Shown piece after piece: positions 21,560 to 34,299 of a stretch of 64,000 nt of DNA. Made by a program: the position numbers and the translations under genes. Origin of the DNA: Amanita rubescens (lineage: Eukaryota; Basidiomycota; Agaricomycetes; Agaricales; Amanitaceae); the NCBI GenBank assembly GCA_015039365.1, contig WION01000178.1, positions 1-64,000 on the forward strand. Reading direction: 5' to 3'. How positions within the stretch are numbered: the first letter of the stretch is position 1; each line of letters opens with the position of its first letter. The notes beneath the pieces are model-generated. The model worked only from the letters and a program-made list of their open reading frames with translations. It was not told where the DNA came from and did no database searches.

Positions 21560-22789
21560 AAGTTGGGCGTTGGTTTCCCTCCACTTTATTTTAGTAAATG
21601 GTGTTGTCTACGAATCTATGATACAGAATGCATGGTGATCAACTAGGGGAGGACGAGTTCGCAGTTGACGGCGCTATTGTACATCCAAAAATCTTCGCTT
21701 TTGCTATCTGCCCTTGAACTAAACCTCGTTTTTCTTCCCTTAGTTTCATCGCCGGAGGTGCTGTTGCACGTGCTGACCTTCTAATCGTGCTCAGGTTCCG
21801 AAAACAGCGTCTATCAACAGAAACGCGCTCAGTAGATCAGATCGCGGGGAATGGTTGCTATCCTTCCAAACGTGTTAAAACAAATTTGTATGAATGGCAA
21901 ACTGACACCAGGGTTCTCTGCAGGAGAAGACCTCAATACGATCGCTTAAAGTAGATAACTACTAAGGACGTGACGAATTAGTATATGCCATACGGCTGCG
22001 ATGAATAATCGCTCACGATATATGCGCTGATATGAGTGACGTCCTCTTTGGGATTGACAAGACTATTGCCCGAGCTATTATCAACCTCGATCGACGTGCC
22101 GGGCTTATCCATCCAGTGGGATAATTTAACAACCTCCAAGTAGGTTAATTAATGACGGCAGCCCAACCTGACATCACACGAAACCCACCTCGACATTATG
22201 TCTCTGCAATCCCTACTAAGAGTCTACATGTATACCGTCACATCATCGCAAATAACCTTGAACCGCATTAAAATTCGAAATCCATAAGGACGCTGACCAA
22301 CAGCAAGCGATAAACATACACGTTGTAAACGGCTCCCACTTTTCTCTCCTTATACTTGTAAAATACACTGAACTTGAGATTTTCTCTTGATTTGTGACGA
22401 AGACGAGGAATGTGTCCCAGCATGTTACGCCGAGGATCGTGAATCCCAGAATGACTGGCCATTTTTTCTAATGGATCACTAAGTTATGAGCACGCGGAGG
22501 ATGATTATGTTCCCACGGCCAGGCGATATGATTCTTCATCGTCAAAGGGAACAGTGGGAAGCACAAGGCCGTGGAAGACCCGTCGTAACTCGGCAGCGCC
22601 CAAAAACTAAACTTGAAGGGTTTCACTTTTTTTGGTTCGTTTTATGGTCTAGGCTCAATGACACTGTAGTGTAACTAAAGAACTTATAAAGAGCGAGCGA
22701 AAAAAGCGAAGGAGAGGGAAGCAGCCATGATGACGTGGCGATAGACGAAAAGGGGAAAGCGGTTTCAATTGACTGGCAGTCGAGATATC
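21560..22789. other. Gene-poor spacer
   Basis: Only short unconvincing frames are present on both strands. A pair of AAATAC/TATACTT-rich stretches near 22350 has no recognisable role. I see no repeat shared with the rest of the window until the conserved block at 22790. Confidence 0.6.
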
Positions 22790-22863
22790 TGTACATGAGT
22801 AGACGGCGTGTTGATTGAGTTTGATATCTATTTCCATATTGAGAGAAAACAACGCCAAATATT
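22790..22863 (-). promoter_or_regulatory. Conserved upstream block, copy 2
   Basis: Its reverse complement matches 11579-11650 over about 72 bases with about six differences. It lies some 370 bp upstream of the DUF6699-like gene starting at 23233 and runs antisense to it, mirroring the other locus. Conservation of both position and orientation supports co-duplication with the gene. Confidence 0.65.
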
Positions 22864-23232
22864 TAGTGTTGCTTGCCGTGCTTAAGAATAAGAACGGTCA
22901 GGCAGTCCATTCCTTTTCCCACCTTCTGAAGCCCAGCCGAGACTATCCCCCGTCCTCTCCTCATCCAAATCATCTTGGGAATCGATTTATGTGCGACACA
23001 GATTTCATCATGGGATTAGGCACGTTATGCACTCAAGTTCTTCAAGACGCCTCTGGAATTGCTAACGCGAACTGTCCTCACCGCGAACCTCCACCAACAT
23101 GATCACGGACATCTTCAGCGCGCTGTTACCACTCGCTCATTGCAGACAGGAAGTTCCCACACCTACCATTTATAAATCGTGCGCTGAGCATTTCTGCTCT
23201 TATTCCAATACCACCACCATTGTATCGTCACT

Positions 23233-23842
23233 ATGCGCACTGCAGCTCAGTATTATCGCTTTTTGTCCAGTGATTTTGCGGCAGACAGCAGCAGCACATT
23301 GTCATCGGAAGGGGAATCATTGAGAACGGCGCAAGCAGCGCCCCAAGCAGAAGTGGGTCCCTCATGGTTTAGCATGGCCAATATCATGAGCGCTGAACCA
23401 CAATCCTCTCCAGACATCCGTGGTGGCATTCGCCTCCATATCTTTGCTACCGGCGCCCGTCGCAACCGAGACGAAATGGCTCCAACACCCTGACCCCATT
23501 AGCTGGGTCCCCTTTGCCACCCGTCTCGTAGTGGCAGACTATCTACAACAAAGCCACCCGTATTGCGTCGGGTACGCACTCGCGTCCTGGCCCGAATCGG
23601 TGCTCCCTCAAACGTATTGGGAGTATTTCCGCACCATCCCTGCCACCTCACCCAGTCTCCCGACTGTGGTGTTACGACTCTCAGGTCGATGCCGATTGGA
23701 AGTGCGCCCAACTTCCGAAATTTTAACGGTTGCAGATGTTTTGCGAGCACTATACAGCATGCGGGTTCACTTTCCCAATGCTATTTTCACTGGACTCAGT
23801 TACATGGGTAGGAATCATTTTATCGTTCACTTGGACTCGTAG
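23233..23842 (+). CDS. DUF6699-like protein, SWPESVLP subfamily
   Basis: The C-terminal exon is open from about 23420 to the stop at 23842. It carries DPISWVPFATRLVVADYL, YALASWPESVLP, EYFRTIPATSP and ILTVADVLRALYSMRVHFPN, then FTGLSYMG. TVADVLRALY followed by F.GL is the DUF6699 core. This subfamily lacks the long insertion before the GL motif seen in the 34.3 kb gene. A TATAAAT at 23170-23177 lies about 60 bp before an ATG at 23233 that opens a Ser/Ala-rich frame. That frame does not run directly into the domain, and the joining intron is not clear, so the 5' part of the model is tentative. Function unknown. Confidence 0.65.
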
Positions 23843-25693
23843 CAAGATCTATATGGACCGTTTTAAAAATGTCTTTTCAGCATCGCATGTGTACTTTATT
23901 TATGCAATATTCAATTATATCATGGATGGAACGAATCTTTCTGTATCTTGAATGTTAACAATAAGCTTCGTACGCAGCAATCACGAGTAAGTTTATTCTA
24001 TGTCTCTTAGCCGCCGCCGCTACTGTTGAGGACGCTGACCAATAATTCACGCTCTAGGCACCGGTGGGAGGAAAGCTCCACGACCCATCGATGAGACTGA
24101 TCTCCGGCCCGACTTACGGGGTCTTATGCCTCGAGCCAATCAGCCGGGTCCTGCGCAACTCGTCTCGCGGCGGCGGAATGAGTATCTGTCTGCACCTATA
24201 CAGTCAGGCACGCCATCGCATCAGAGTGGCTGGAGTCAATGGTCGGCTTCCATGGCAGTTGCAGTCCACTTGGTTCTTGTCTGTCCCCGCCGACACCAAT
24301 GTCCCTGACGATATGGAAATAAACAACTAATGTCTTCTGCCTTTTGGACGCTCACACGAAGAGATCTCGAACTCGTGCCCTCAGCACGCGCCACCGACAC
24401 ATGACCGTACTGTGAAGTGCCGGGACCGCACGAACCGGATATGGACTGTCATGACAAATTCCTTATCTGACACGTGAAACTGATATGCTAGTGATTTTTT
24501 GTGCCTTCAAAGGAAGGATAAGACGACTTGATTGGACCTATCAATCCGTATCGAGTTAGACCACCTACGAATATAGATGCCAGATCCGAGGATGGCTCAA
24601 AATGTCTCTTTTGGATGCATTATTAGGACGCATACAAGCGGCGGAGAGGCAAATCAACGAGGCTATTTTCTCTGTACCTTGTTCCCCGACCTGCAGTAAT
24701 AGTGGGCGCATATTTGTTTGCACCGTCGACAATTTTCTCAGCCTCGCTTATTCCGGGAATATACGCCTATGGTATGTGAGAGCCTGAAACATGGCAATTA
24801 TCATCTTGACACGTTATTTATAGGATACAATCTGGTGCACCCTTGCTTGGTTAGCGTCCCGATACGTTTTTGAGAACAATTCAAACCATTAGATGGACCC
24901 TCGTCTATGGATAGCGGAGTGTATGGAAACGCCTCTAGCCGTTTATTCGACAAATTGTCATTGTTCTTCTTATGCGAGGATATAGTTTATCATCCCGCGA
25001 CAATTTGGGCTGGTGGCGTCAAAAGTGCTATCGTGACCCTGAGTGTCATGCATCTCACCCTGACGCTTCGAATATCGATGATTCGTTTGTGCAGCGACCC
25101 CGCCGTTTTCGTCGTTTCTGCTCAAAGGCAATCGAGAATACTCAAATGGTATACGAGCCAATGAGCGAATCCTATCGGAGGATATCTCACCGGTGTTGCG
25201 ATGAAATGCTATACCGCCTCGTGTGCGGGAGGTTACCGTGGTTGGAACGATCCTGTGCATTGAATGACAGCTCCAAACAAGTCAACTAGAACGAATCGAT
25301 CCGCTCTCAATCTCGGAGACACCTATCCTGATTTGGACTATGACTAATTTTCTAAAAGGCAAGGAAGACGACGGTGCGACCTGTGTAATGATGACATCAA
25401 GAGCTAATTTTAAAAATTGTAGAGGATTTAACTTTCCTTCTTTATACGGACACCACAGCGGTACACCAAAGAAGAACGTGTTCCAACTACAGCAGCTATC
25501 TGGTGAAGTCGGCGCATTGCGAAACGCATAAAAGCGAACTTTCAGAGAGCAAAATGATCAGAACCTACACACTTGACCGTTCCCAACAACAGACGCTTTT
25601 CAAACTCTCCTCATTTTGAACCTGGTCTTTCTAGGTGAGATTAATGCCAATCAACTGGGAGCCTTGAGTATTGACGCACTCGAGTGGAAAAAA
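23843..25693. other. Spacer with possible gene scraps
   Basis: A Gln/Ser/Pro-rich piece at about 24085-24310 (RANQPGPAQLVSRRRNEYLS) and a piece at 24602-24780 ending at a GTATGTGAG donor look weakly coding. Neither continues into a domain. A 105-codon frame at 24972-25289 has no family I know. These may be scraps of further DUF6699-type copies. Confidence 0.35.
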
Positions 25694-26300
25694 ATGCCAG
25701 GTCGCCATGTTGATTTCGCTTCTACGAATATTTGCATCACAGATGTCGACGAAACGCTGGAAGAGGTATGACACTGTCCTGCTTCATCACGACTCCACGT
25801 TAACTGGCGCCATGGAGACAAAGAGCGCCAACGATGACGACAGAGAGCAATATCAAGGCGCCCTAGTCAGTACTAAGTTTCATGATCCACGTCGTATAAG
25901 TTGTCTTACCCATGCATCTTGGTAGTGCGTGCTCGATCCTCCCTCCCCTGTGGAACTTCGAGATACACCGTCACCATCTCCCATTGAGCCCCAGGTATAT
26001 GCCCGCATTTCCTGCGGCTCCGAATCTCTCGTGAGGTATCCGCTTGCAAAGAGGCCCATCGACACTGGGCTATTTCACTCCCAAGAGTTGATACGCCCGG
26101 CGGTGAACCCTGGAAGGGACAACATCATTGTAAAATACCCTCCCATGGATATGTGGGAAGTAAGGGCATCCAATGATATGTACATCACGGTCGGGGATGT
26201 ATTGGTGAAGCTTTACGACAACCAATCGTCTTTCCCACCTGGCAGTTTATTCAACGGGCTGTTGCTGACGGACGACGAAGCTTTACTGCTCAAGATCTAG
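25694..26300 (+). CDS. DUF6699-like protein, 164 aa
   Basis: Three exons close in frame: 25694-25765, 25818-25865, 25926-26300. The first exon encodes MPGRHVDFASTNICITDVDE, clearly related to the first exon of the 27.4 kb gene (both have HVxFAxTNICI-DV) and to the N-terminal PRKHVHFAPTN of the 34.3 kb gene. The first intron has a GTATGA donor and a TTAACT branch point; the second has a weaker GTCAGT donor. The domain reads LVRYPLAKRP, IRPAVNPGR, DMWEVRASNDMYITVGDVLV, then FPPGSLFNGLLL. The usual PAT-P motif has become PAVNP. Length is short for DUF6699. Its closest relative here is the next gene downstream. Confidence 0.7.
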
Positions 26301-27401
26301 TGAAGACGGAATAACATGATTAATGTTTGTATCGATAGCACCCTACTACCCATAACTTATGTTTTTAATTTGTAATTAACCTCTTGGGCATCATTGAGCG
26401 TCTAATCGGGTGTTCACGGAGCCGATGTGTGCGCTGGCACTGGGAAGGTTATATATAGACGAGGCACAACTGTGTGAGTAGAAACAAAATGTATACGTAT
26501 TAGAAACGATAAATGGGCGGTTGTATGTTCAAGCAGATGCCGATGCCAAGCGCTAGTTCAAAAGCATTGTGTTCATAAAAAGAGAAGACCTTCACAGGTA
26601 TTTGTACTTGTTGGTTTCGGCAAATACGGCCTCGTGAGCCCGTCGTTCAATAAGTAATTAATTAATTCTTTTTTTCCTGCCTGCGGCGCAACACCTATAG
26701 TTAGAAAGCCCTCGTGGTGGCAGCCATCCGCGATGATTTTGGCGGCCAGCCGCCAGCGTGACAATTATCGTCACGATTCCGAATACTGGCTAGAGTATTT
26801 CGTATTCACGGCATTCAAACCAAGTCATATCCGACAACTTAGGTTTCTGTTTTGCGAAGTACACGGAGAATTTACGGTAAAGGGCCTCTCCCCAGCGTTC
26901 TGATTGGTAATACGAGCTGGTGTTTTAATGAAAGGCTGATAAGACGCTGGAAAGGACGATCAGCACGGTATGCTTTCAACCTCTATTCTTTTATGTCAAG
27001 CTTACTGCGTAATGTGGCCCCAAAGTTGTGTTTTTCCTTACGGTATCTATTCATCGGCCCATCTATATTTCCCAACGCTTCCAATCCCAATATTACAATG
27101 GTTCGTCTGCTCCCGCTCCCTTCCCGGACATAACGTTACTCTTGTAAGCATTTCATAAAGATCTTATGATGCTGTCAGCCAGGGCCTAGCATACAGTTGG
27201 ATCGTTTCCTTATCTCCTCAGAGACAGTTTTACGGTTCGGCCATGAACCTAAAATAACCTCCTCGTCGGGAGTGGCCCTGAGGATGAAGTCATGTGCATC
27301 GCAACCACTCTTCAACCTCAATCGTTACTCTACTATCCCACTCTCATTGTCTTAATAACTACTCGCTGTTCATGCTTTACGATGCCTCGAGGACTGCCAG
27401 A
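26301..27401. other. Gene-poor spacer
   Basis: No frame longer than about 93 codons and none that reads like a protein. AT-rich TAATTAATTAATTC near 26655 is the only notable feature. Confidence 0.6.
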
Positions 27402-27998
27402 ATGAAAGCCACCCATGTAACATTTGCCCCTACCAACATCTGCATTAGCGACGTCCCGCCAAAATGTCTCAGCAACGCAGTAAGCCCTATACCTAGCTCT
27501 GGTAGTCAACGCTTACATGACCCTTCATAGATTTCGGCTTTCCCTCAGCCGCTTTCATCCAATCCTCACAGCGCCACGAGGTCCCTGGTCCCGTCAGAGA
27601 GGACATCATCTTCTCTGTCTATGAGAAGCGGCATGTCACAATTGTATCCAGACCTCAAGCTACCGAACGTGGAAATCTTTAGCAGAATCCGCCATGGAAG
27701 CAGAGATATCCTACGATATTCTCTATCTCTTAATCCAGCGACCACAGTTCTTTTTCGTCCGGAAGACCTCTCACAACCTGCCACTAAACCCGGGAAGGAG
27801 TCCGTTTTATTATTCTTCCCTCCATTAGAAGTGTGGGAGGTTACAGCATCGAATGGCCAATTTGTCACTGTCCGGGATGTGGTGCTGAACGTTTATGGAA
27901 ACCGATCTAGGTTTCCGTCGCGCGGTGTATTCAATGGACTAGCGTTGAAAGATGAGCCTGAAGGTGACATTTTCATCGTATCTATAACAATATCATAA
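27402..27998 (+). CDS. DUF6699-like protein, 181 aa
   Basis: Two exons, 27402-27479 and 27531-27998, with a 51 nt intron (GTAAGC donor, CATAG acceptor, phase 0); the frame closes exactly. Exon 1 gives MKATHVTFAPTNICISDVPP, the conserved DUF6699 N-terminal H-V-x-F-A-P-T-N motif. A Ser/Pro-rich linker follows, then ILRYSLSLNP, LSQPATKPG, EVWEVTASNGQFVTVRDVVL and FPSRGVFNGLAL. The 25.7 kb gene is its nearest paralog; the two are tandem and in the same orientation. Function unknown. Confidence 0.78.
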
Positions 27999-28313
27999 TG
28001 GACTCGAGTGAATGTACCTATACTGCGCTTATGTCTGCCATAGTTACTATACATATAGAGCTGTCAATAATTTTCACTTTTTTTTTGATGCACCGTGAGT
28101 CAAGTGCCATCGCGGCCGCAAAAGGGACCTGGTATAAAGAGATTCCCGATTAGGACATTTTGCTTCTTCCAGCGTGAACGGTGCAACAACAACAACAGGT
28201 GCAAATAGACCCGGACTCACTACCGCCCTGGAGCTGGCATCGGTTACTGAATCTTGACAATTGGAAGAATGATCCCAGAGTGGCGCTATTAGAGCTGAGT
28301 CAAAGACTTTGAC

Positions 28314-28660
28314 GTGATCCTGCAGAGACGCCCGGCCATCGGCATTGAAAATCCTCGGTCCTCCGAGCGCCTGGTCGTATCTTTCAGGGACCCGAGACGG
28401 CACACTCGCAGCGAGCACATGTTGGTTCTGCTGTGGTCGGTGAGTCGATTTCGACCCCCCGCAACGTGGACTCATTCATTGCTTGTCTACAGATTGCTGT
28501 TGCGCGGGTACAGCATTACAGTGAGTTGGGCGGTACACGTTTTCTTGCAAGAAATGACTTTTTCTGTACAGGTAGGGGCGTCCGCTGCGGAAGACTACCA
28601 CTTATTCTCAACAATAACTACGGCCTGCAAGAGACAAAGAGGGTGCAATCGAGATTGTAA
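28314..28660 (+). CDS. Possible gene 3' end, family unknown
   Basis: A frame with RSSERLVVSFRDPRRHTRSE, open from just after a TGA at about 28299, ends in LVLLWS at a GTGAGT donor (28440). After a 53 nt intron, IAVARVQHYSELGGTRFLAR continues in frame to a stop at 28660. The splice sites are good and the composition is protein-like, but the 5' end is missing and no domain is recognised. Confidence 0.35.
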
Positions 28661-31600
28661 GCATCGGATGTACCCCGCCCGCATAACCGCTTCTGAACCT
28701 CGCAGTATATGCTTCGCCCGACGTGTTACTTGTTTGCCTGCCGCTGGTTATTCTTTGTGCCATAGTGCTTCGCGTACGTGTTCCCAGTCATTCTCGCAGC
28801 CGAATCTGTCTTTATTGTGAACTGTATAGATTTCTATCTATTCCCGCTATGGTACGATTAGTCACGAGGCGGCTATATCTGCTCGTTCCCGGTTACACGT
28901 TGACGTGGTATTAATTTTAACTATTAAGTCCAGATCGTGCGTGGTGCGGCTTTTGGTCTTTGTCCGTGTTCCAGCTCATTCCATGTCAATTTAGGGTCTG
29001 ACACATTGCCCCCTGAGACGATGGTACAATTTGGAAGGACACCAGAATCCACCAATGTCTTACGCTATAGCTGATCAGCTGCAAACGGAAATGAATTATG
29101 AAACAACTGAGGCTAAAGCCCCTCTATGACATAATTCTATGCCATTTTTTCGTCGACGCATCTTGCGTTGTGCAATAATTTCGTATCCCGCCTTACTAGT
29201 CACGTCCTGCACCAACATGGCCTATGTTTCGCGCTGCATTATTCGTAGACAGGCATGCTTCATGCACTATCATCAATGTTCGAACAGTACTTCACGAAAG
29301 CTTCTGATTCCGCAGTCTAAAAGGCTGCTCAGTCGGCGGTGATAGGGCGCCAGGCCAGCACCAAGTTTGGTATGTGTCGACCAAGATCAAGATTTTATTA
29401 TTAATAACGATCGTCATATGCATCATCCTTAGCTTCCTTTCCCCTTGCGGTGCCCTGAAATGAAATTTCTGCCAAGTATTCGACATGTTCCGAGGCATGC
29501 GCATCGTAGCGCCCCGCTACAAGGCAGCAAACCCTAAGTCACCTCCACGTGCGCCACATTTGGGATGTTTGGGTGACATGTACTGAGATAACTCCGCGGA
29601 TTCGGATATCCTGGATTGACCATGAAGTGGCCGGGGTGGCATTAGATTTCTGCCGACAACGCGCCATGCTCCGACAGTGAAGGTACCAGTGTGACATCAG
29701 GTTGATGTCCTGTCACGCTATTTTCCTTCCTTTTTCGCCTAATGTTCAACTTCTCTTCCCGCGTCTCCTGCGGATTTGCGGTATGGGGCACTGTAACTTT
29801 CAAGACTAGTGTGACCCGCGTGCCGAAAACGGCTGGGCCCCGTCAATGTCTATGAGGAACTTCCCTAACTTCGGTCGAACAACTTGCGCCACCGCATGGT
29901 ATGCAGATAGGCCTTAAAAAGTAAGATTCTGCGATTCAAAACATGAATAGCAATTTGAAATATAGCGCGCCCTAACCTTTTCAGTGCACCCCCAAGAATG
30001 CACAGGTAAGATAATGTGCCGGAGGCGTTCAAGAGTGGAAGCACCGCACTTACTCAGTCAGATTGGTCCACAAAATTTTCTAGAAATGTCCACAATGTCA
30101 GGCTCTACGCTGTGTTACCTGAACCCTTTGCCCAACTTTTTTCGGCGACCCGCCTGCCAAGACCAGGGTCTAGGCCCTCTCCATGAGATGACTCGTCCTG
30201 CAATTAATAGCGTCGGTTTTCGCACGGCTGGATCTGTGCACGACACTGGGGCGGGCAATATTTCCCAAATGGGTCTGACAAAAATGACTTGTCACTATGT
30301 CGGTGTTCTGCACCCGCAAGATACCTGTCCGGTGTTGACCGATTCGTTATCATGTTTTGTCCCACTGCCTTACGAAAGACGATTACCGCCATGGCCCAAT
30401 GGGGTTACGTCCCCCTTACAATTTCACCAATCCTAGGAATGTCTCTCGCCGTTGCTTACAAGTTGAGAGCAACGTGCTATCAGCGCAAACCGCTTTTGGT
30501 GCGTACGTCTGCATTCGCTCATACACACGAGGCTGATAGGTCACTTTAACTCCTCTGCCAGGTGTAACGAAGCTTTTATCGTGTCGTTATCATTGTTATT
30601 GCCATAGAAGTCGAAGTGCACGCATTTTCGGTTCGGACCAAAGGTATCCACGTTCGTCCCGTTTCTGTCTGATCGGCACGAAAGACGTACTCGTCACCCT
30701 TAGCCAGTACTTGTTTCGTCAGGACTCAGCTGATACGTTTTATTCGCCCGTGAATTGTATTGTATCTTACCCTTACTACTTTAATCCCCATTTGAGAACC
30801 CTCCATTGCTGCAGGGTTCCTTCAGGGATCATGACAAAGTCAATGCTAGCTGAAACATTGTCCAAAAAGTATTAGAGTTATGGGTAACTATGACATGCGT
30901 CGTGTTGCAACGGGATAGCGTATATTTTGTTTGATCCGTCACGCATCACGCATTGTTCAACCATGCCAAATGTGGCAATGTTTCTAATTCTGTTTTTTTG
31001 GGCGCGTTGCTGTTGTGGCCATGCATGGGCGCACAGCGTCCAGGTCAGTCGCATAGCTCACAGTTCATGACGAACGTCTTACTACAATTCCGCAGACAAG
31101 AATATTTTTGTTTGAATGAGGGATATGTCTATCACTGCGGTGCGTGACGGGTCGCACAGCCTGATAAAGAAGGCGCTGAAGATAACCGATGCGAAAGTGA
31201 AGCCTGTCCAACTCGCCCAAGGTTTGGACAAAGTCTGAAAGAAAGTTTGTCTTCTATAATAAGAACAAAACACTGTGCCCAAAACTGATAGTGTTCAAGG
31301 CTATGATCCCACCTTTGTTAGGACGTCTTCCCCGTTCTCTTCTTCCCCGCGCATACCTTTTCCTTCGGTTTCTTCGTTATTCCGACCTGGAATCTCGGAC
31401 ATGACCCAAATACGCGCGCGTCCTACGCTACTCTATCCTTATTCCGTCGAGAAACTTTGCTGTATTTGACAGCTCCCTCACACGAACTTCGGAACTCTCA
31501 AAGCCGTGATTTCGGAACGTCGGTCGGCGGGCATGAGGCAGACTAGATTTACATCGTCTATTTCAAGTCTGTCGCAATTGTCCGAATCTTTGGAGGTAGC

Positions 31601-32036
31601 CGCCTAAGTTCCCTCCTAGATCTTCGTCCTGCTTCACTGGTACATGACGGTTGGCCTCTATCGTGCGATTTTGTCTGTCAACCTATTGACTCACTCAGCG
31701 AGATCTTATTGTGTTTGGCCCTCTCCCGTGACATGTCGCAAAGTCAGCCACCCGATGTCACTGCCCTTCTATGTCTTATCTAATATAGGTTATCGCGGAC
31801 TTTAGGCACGAATAGAGTGCTGCGGACGTTAGATGGTATCTTGAGTAAGCCTTACTTCAACTCACGAAAGCCTAGAGCATACTATCAGAGTGTTTGTAGC
31901 AGCTGGTCATTGCTTATTTATAGAATCGTATATAAACCAAGGTCGTGAACGAACGCAACGTCGACCCCCTCGATTTTGACACCGTACAAGTCCCCAAGAA
32001 AGTGTTCTCGCAACCTTGACTGGCCCTCGAAATACC
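28661..32036. other. Long gene-poor region
   Basis: I found no frame that I would defend as a gene. A hydrophobic piece at about 30340-30480 (MAQWGYVPLTISPILGMSLA) might be a remnant of a membrane protein. A TATATAAACC at about 31930 is probably the promoter of the following gene. No internal repeats were noticed. Confidence 0.55.
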
Positions 32037-33064
32037 ATGCCCCGCGTCACCTTCATAGACGACATTCCCACCTATAGCTCGCAGAACCCTGAGCGTCAAT
32101 CACCGGCGCCACTCGCCGTGCCACGCCCAATGGTACTTGCCACTCTTCCCTCCACGCTTCTTACTAATAATAGAGGTTATAGAGACCTCAGGAGGCCCAA
32201 GCTAACTCACAGCGTGCCCCACCACCAACAGATCGCCCATCCATTGTTCCATCAATCCGCCCAACCGTGAGTCCGGTTTTAATTAGTTATTAATATATTA
32301 TTTATTCGTAAAACAAAGAGAGCAGATGATCATTATGTACCTGCCGCCCCAGCATTCACGCCACCACCGAAACTTGGATCCACAGTGGTATGCCATCCCT
32401 AGTGCCCAGCAGCGAGTCACACTTTGAATGCTGTTTCAGCCTACAGATGACCCCATGAAATCGGGTACTTCACAACCATTACCACAAATCCCTACCTCAC
32501 TAAAAGTCAGTGCAAATTCCGCCGGAGCATCACAAAGACTAATGTCACAGCAGAAGGCTGAGCCTTTTTCCCCAAAGCCAACGGCATCACAATCGGTGCG
32601 CTACATTTCATCCATCGCACAAATGTTGCCTTCGCCAGTACGATCTCCTCTATTCCATCTTTCGTAACTTATTGTATACGTTGCAGGAACCTCGCACTGC
32701 TGACATTCCGAGATCAAACGAGACAGGAATGATCACAGTCCACAACGATATCTGTTGTGGCAATGAAGACTGCATCGTATATCCAGTGACTACATGGCCA
32801 TCGTCAGTTCTAGCTTATGACGACGAGATGCTCTATAAGGAGCTGCCTGCAACGGAGCCACCTTTCTCATCCTTGACGATTGAGGCCCCAGACTACTCTT
32901 TCGTTTTTGAAGTCGCGGCCTCTTACGCGGACTTTGTCACAGTCTTGGATGTGTTAGAAGCGATTTACCAGAACCGAAATCACTTCGATAAACGGTGGTT
33001 TCATGGTTTGTACTGGGCAGGTGATAGATTATGTTTGCAACTTCATCTCACTGACGCCGATTAG
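32037..33064 (+). CDS. DUF6699-like protein, 290 aa, four exons
   Basis: Exons 32037-32266, 32321-32387, 32440-32637 and 32687-33064 close in frame. Introns are 54, 52 and 49 nt with GTGAGT, GTATGC and GTACGA donors and a CGTAAC branch point in the last. The protein starts MPRVTFIDDIPTYSSQ, the family's P-R-x-V-x-F start, and has a long Pro/Ser/Gln-rich N-terminal half. The domain holds YPVTTWPSSVLA, LPATEPPFSSLTI, ADFVTVLDVLEAIYQNRNHF and RWFHGLYWAG. The WPSSVLA segment echoes SWPESVLP of the other subfamily, linking the two. A TATATAAACC box lies about 107 bp upstream. Function unknown. Confidence 0.82.
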
Positions 33065-34299
33065 GACGGCATTCTGCGGATCATTAGACAACCAGCGTCT
33101 AGATTATAATATTGCTGTACTTTTGATACCTATATTATCATATACCCTGGAGCATCAATGGGGCGAGCAGATATAGCCGGCCTTATTAGCCGAGAAGAAT
33201 TACGCTCAGGAGCTCCAAAAGCTGACAATTTCCCCGAGATGGATGCCTCCATGATCTACATGTGATTGTCCGGCTTATGGAATAGTAATGCAGCGGATCT
33301 CAAATTTCATAATGTCCATTGTACGTTCCCGTTGATGGCTGTACCGGCTCCCTAAACGATGCGTAAGCACTTGACAACGAAACATTTCGGGCGGGGCCAC
33401 TCTCTTGTTAAACATCATTGGCACAAAGCCAGGGACAGGGCAGATCCTCTTCATCTTCATCCAACGGTGACCGCCCATATGGCGATAGCGCGAATAATTC
33501 TCATAGCTCGGATAAGGCTAATTTCTGGTCGGATCAGCAAGATTGGCCGATGGGTTGTTTGTCTATATTATTATACTATGGGACGAATCCCACGCAGTTA
33601 ATCTTCCGCTGTTACGACACCGCCAGCTGGTCCACTTTTCCAACTACACAGCAATAAGTCAATCCGCACGATCTCCAGAATCGGGCCAAGAACCCAGAAT
33701 GGTTACACCGAACAGCATTATCATCGCCTCGGGCGTCTAGCGCCGTGGGTATGAAGCCTGACTCACGCGCCCGCGGGCGCGCACAGCTCTGTAACCTAAA
33801 TGGGCGATAGTTCGTGCGCCGCTAATCAGGTTCGCCAAGTTCACCATTGACCAGATCCTTAGTTGAACGACTTGCCTTGCGGTTACGTAGCACGTTCCCT
33901 CGCGACCACATGCGCAGCTGTGATCCCAATACCGCGTATGCCTTATTCATATTCAATGCGGGCGGAGGCCTTTGACTTGGCTTTACAGCTAAACGACAGA
34001 TCGCCACTGATAAACGTGGATCTTGACAATATCTATATGAAGTCAGAGATACGTACCCACTACTACCGTCAGTTTATTTATGCACTCTTGGGCCGCTTAG
34101 CCATAATGGACGGGACGAGCCCAATCCAGCACTGCTGAATCATCCAATAATAGCCCTTTGATTCGAAAATGGAGAGGCGGTACCAAGCTACGGGCATGAC
34201 GTGTGGAATCCCTCGGCAATATAAAGCCCCCCAGCTCACCATTGAACGACCACAAACTTGAACCCACCCCTCTCACAGTAAACTTCATACTCTCCAAAG
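33065..34299. other. Spacer with possible N-terminal scrap
   Basis: A Ser/Asn-rich piece at about 33420-33560 (SSSSSSNGDRPYGDSANNSH) could be the linker of a lost DUF6699 copy. An AATATAAAG at 34217-34225 lies about 75 bp before the next ATG and is a plausible TATA element. Confidence 0.4.
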
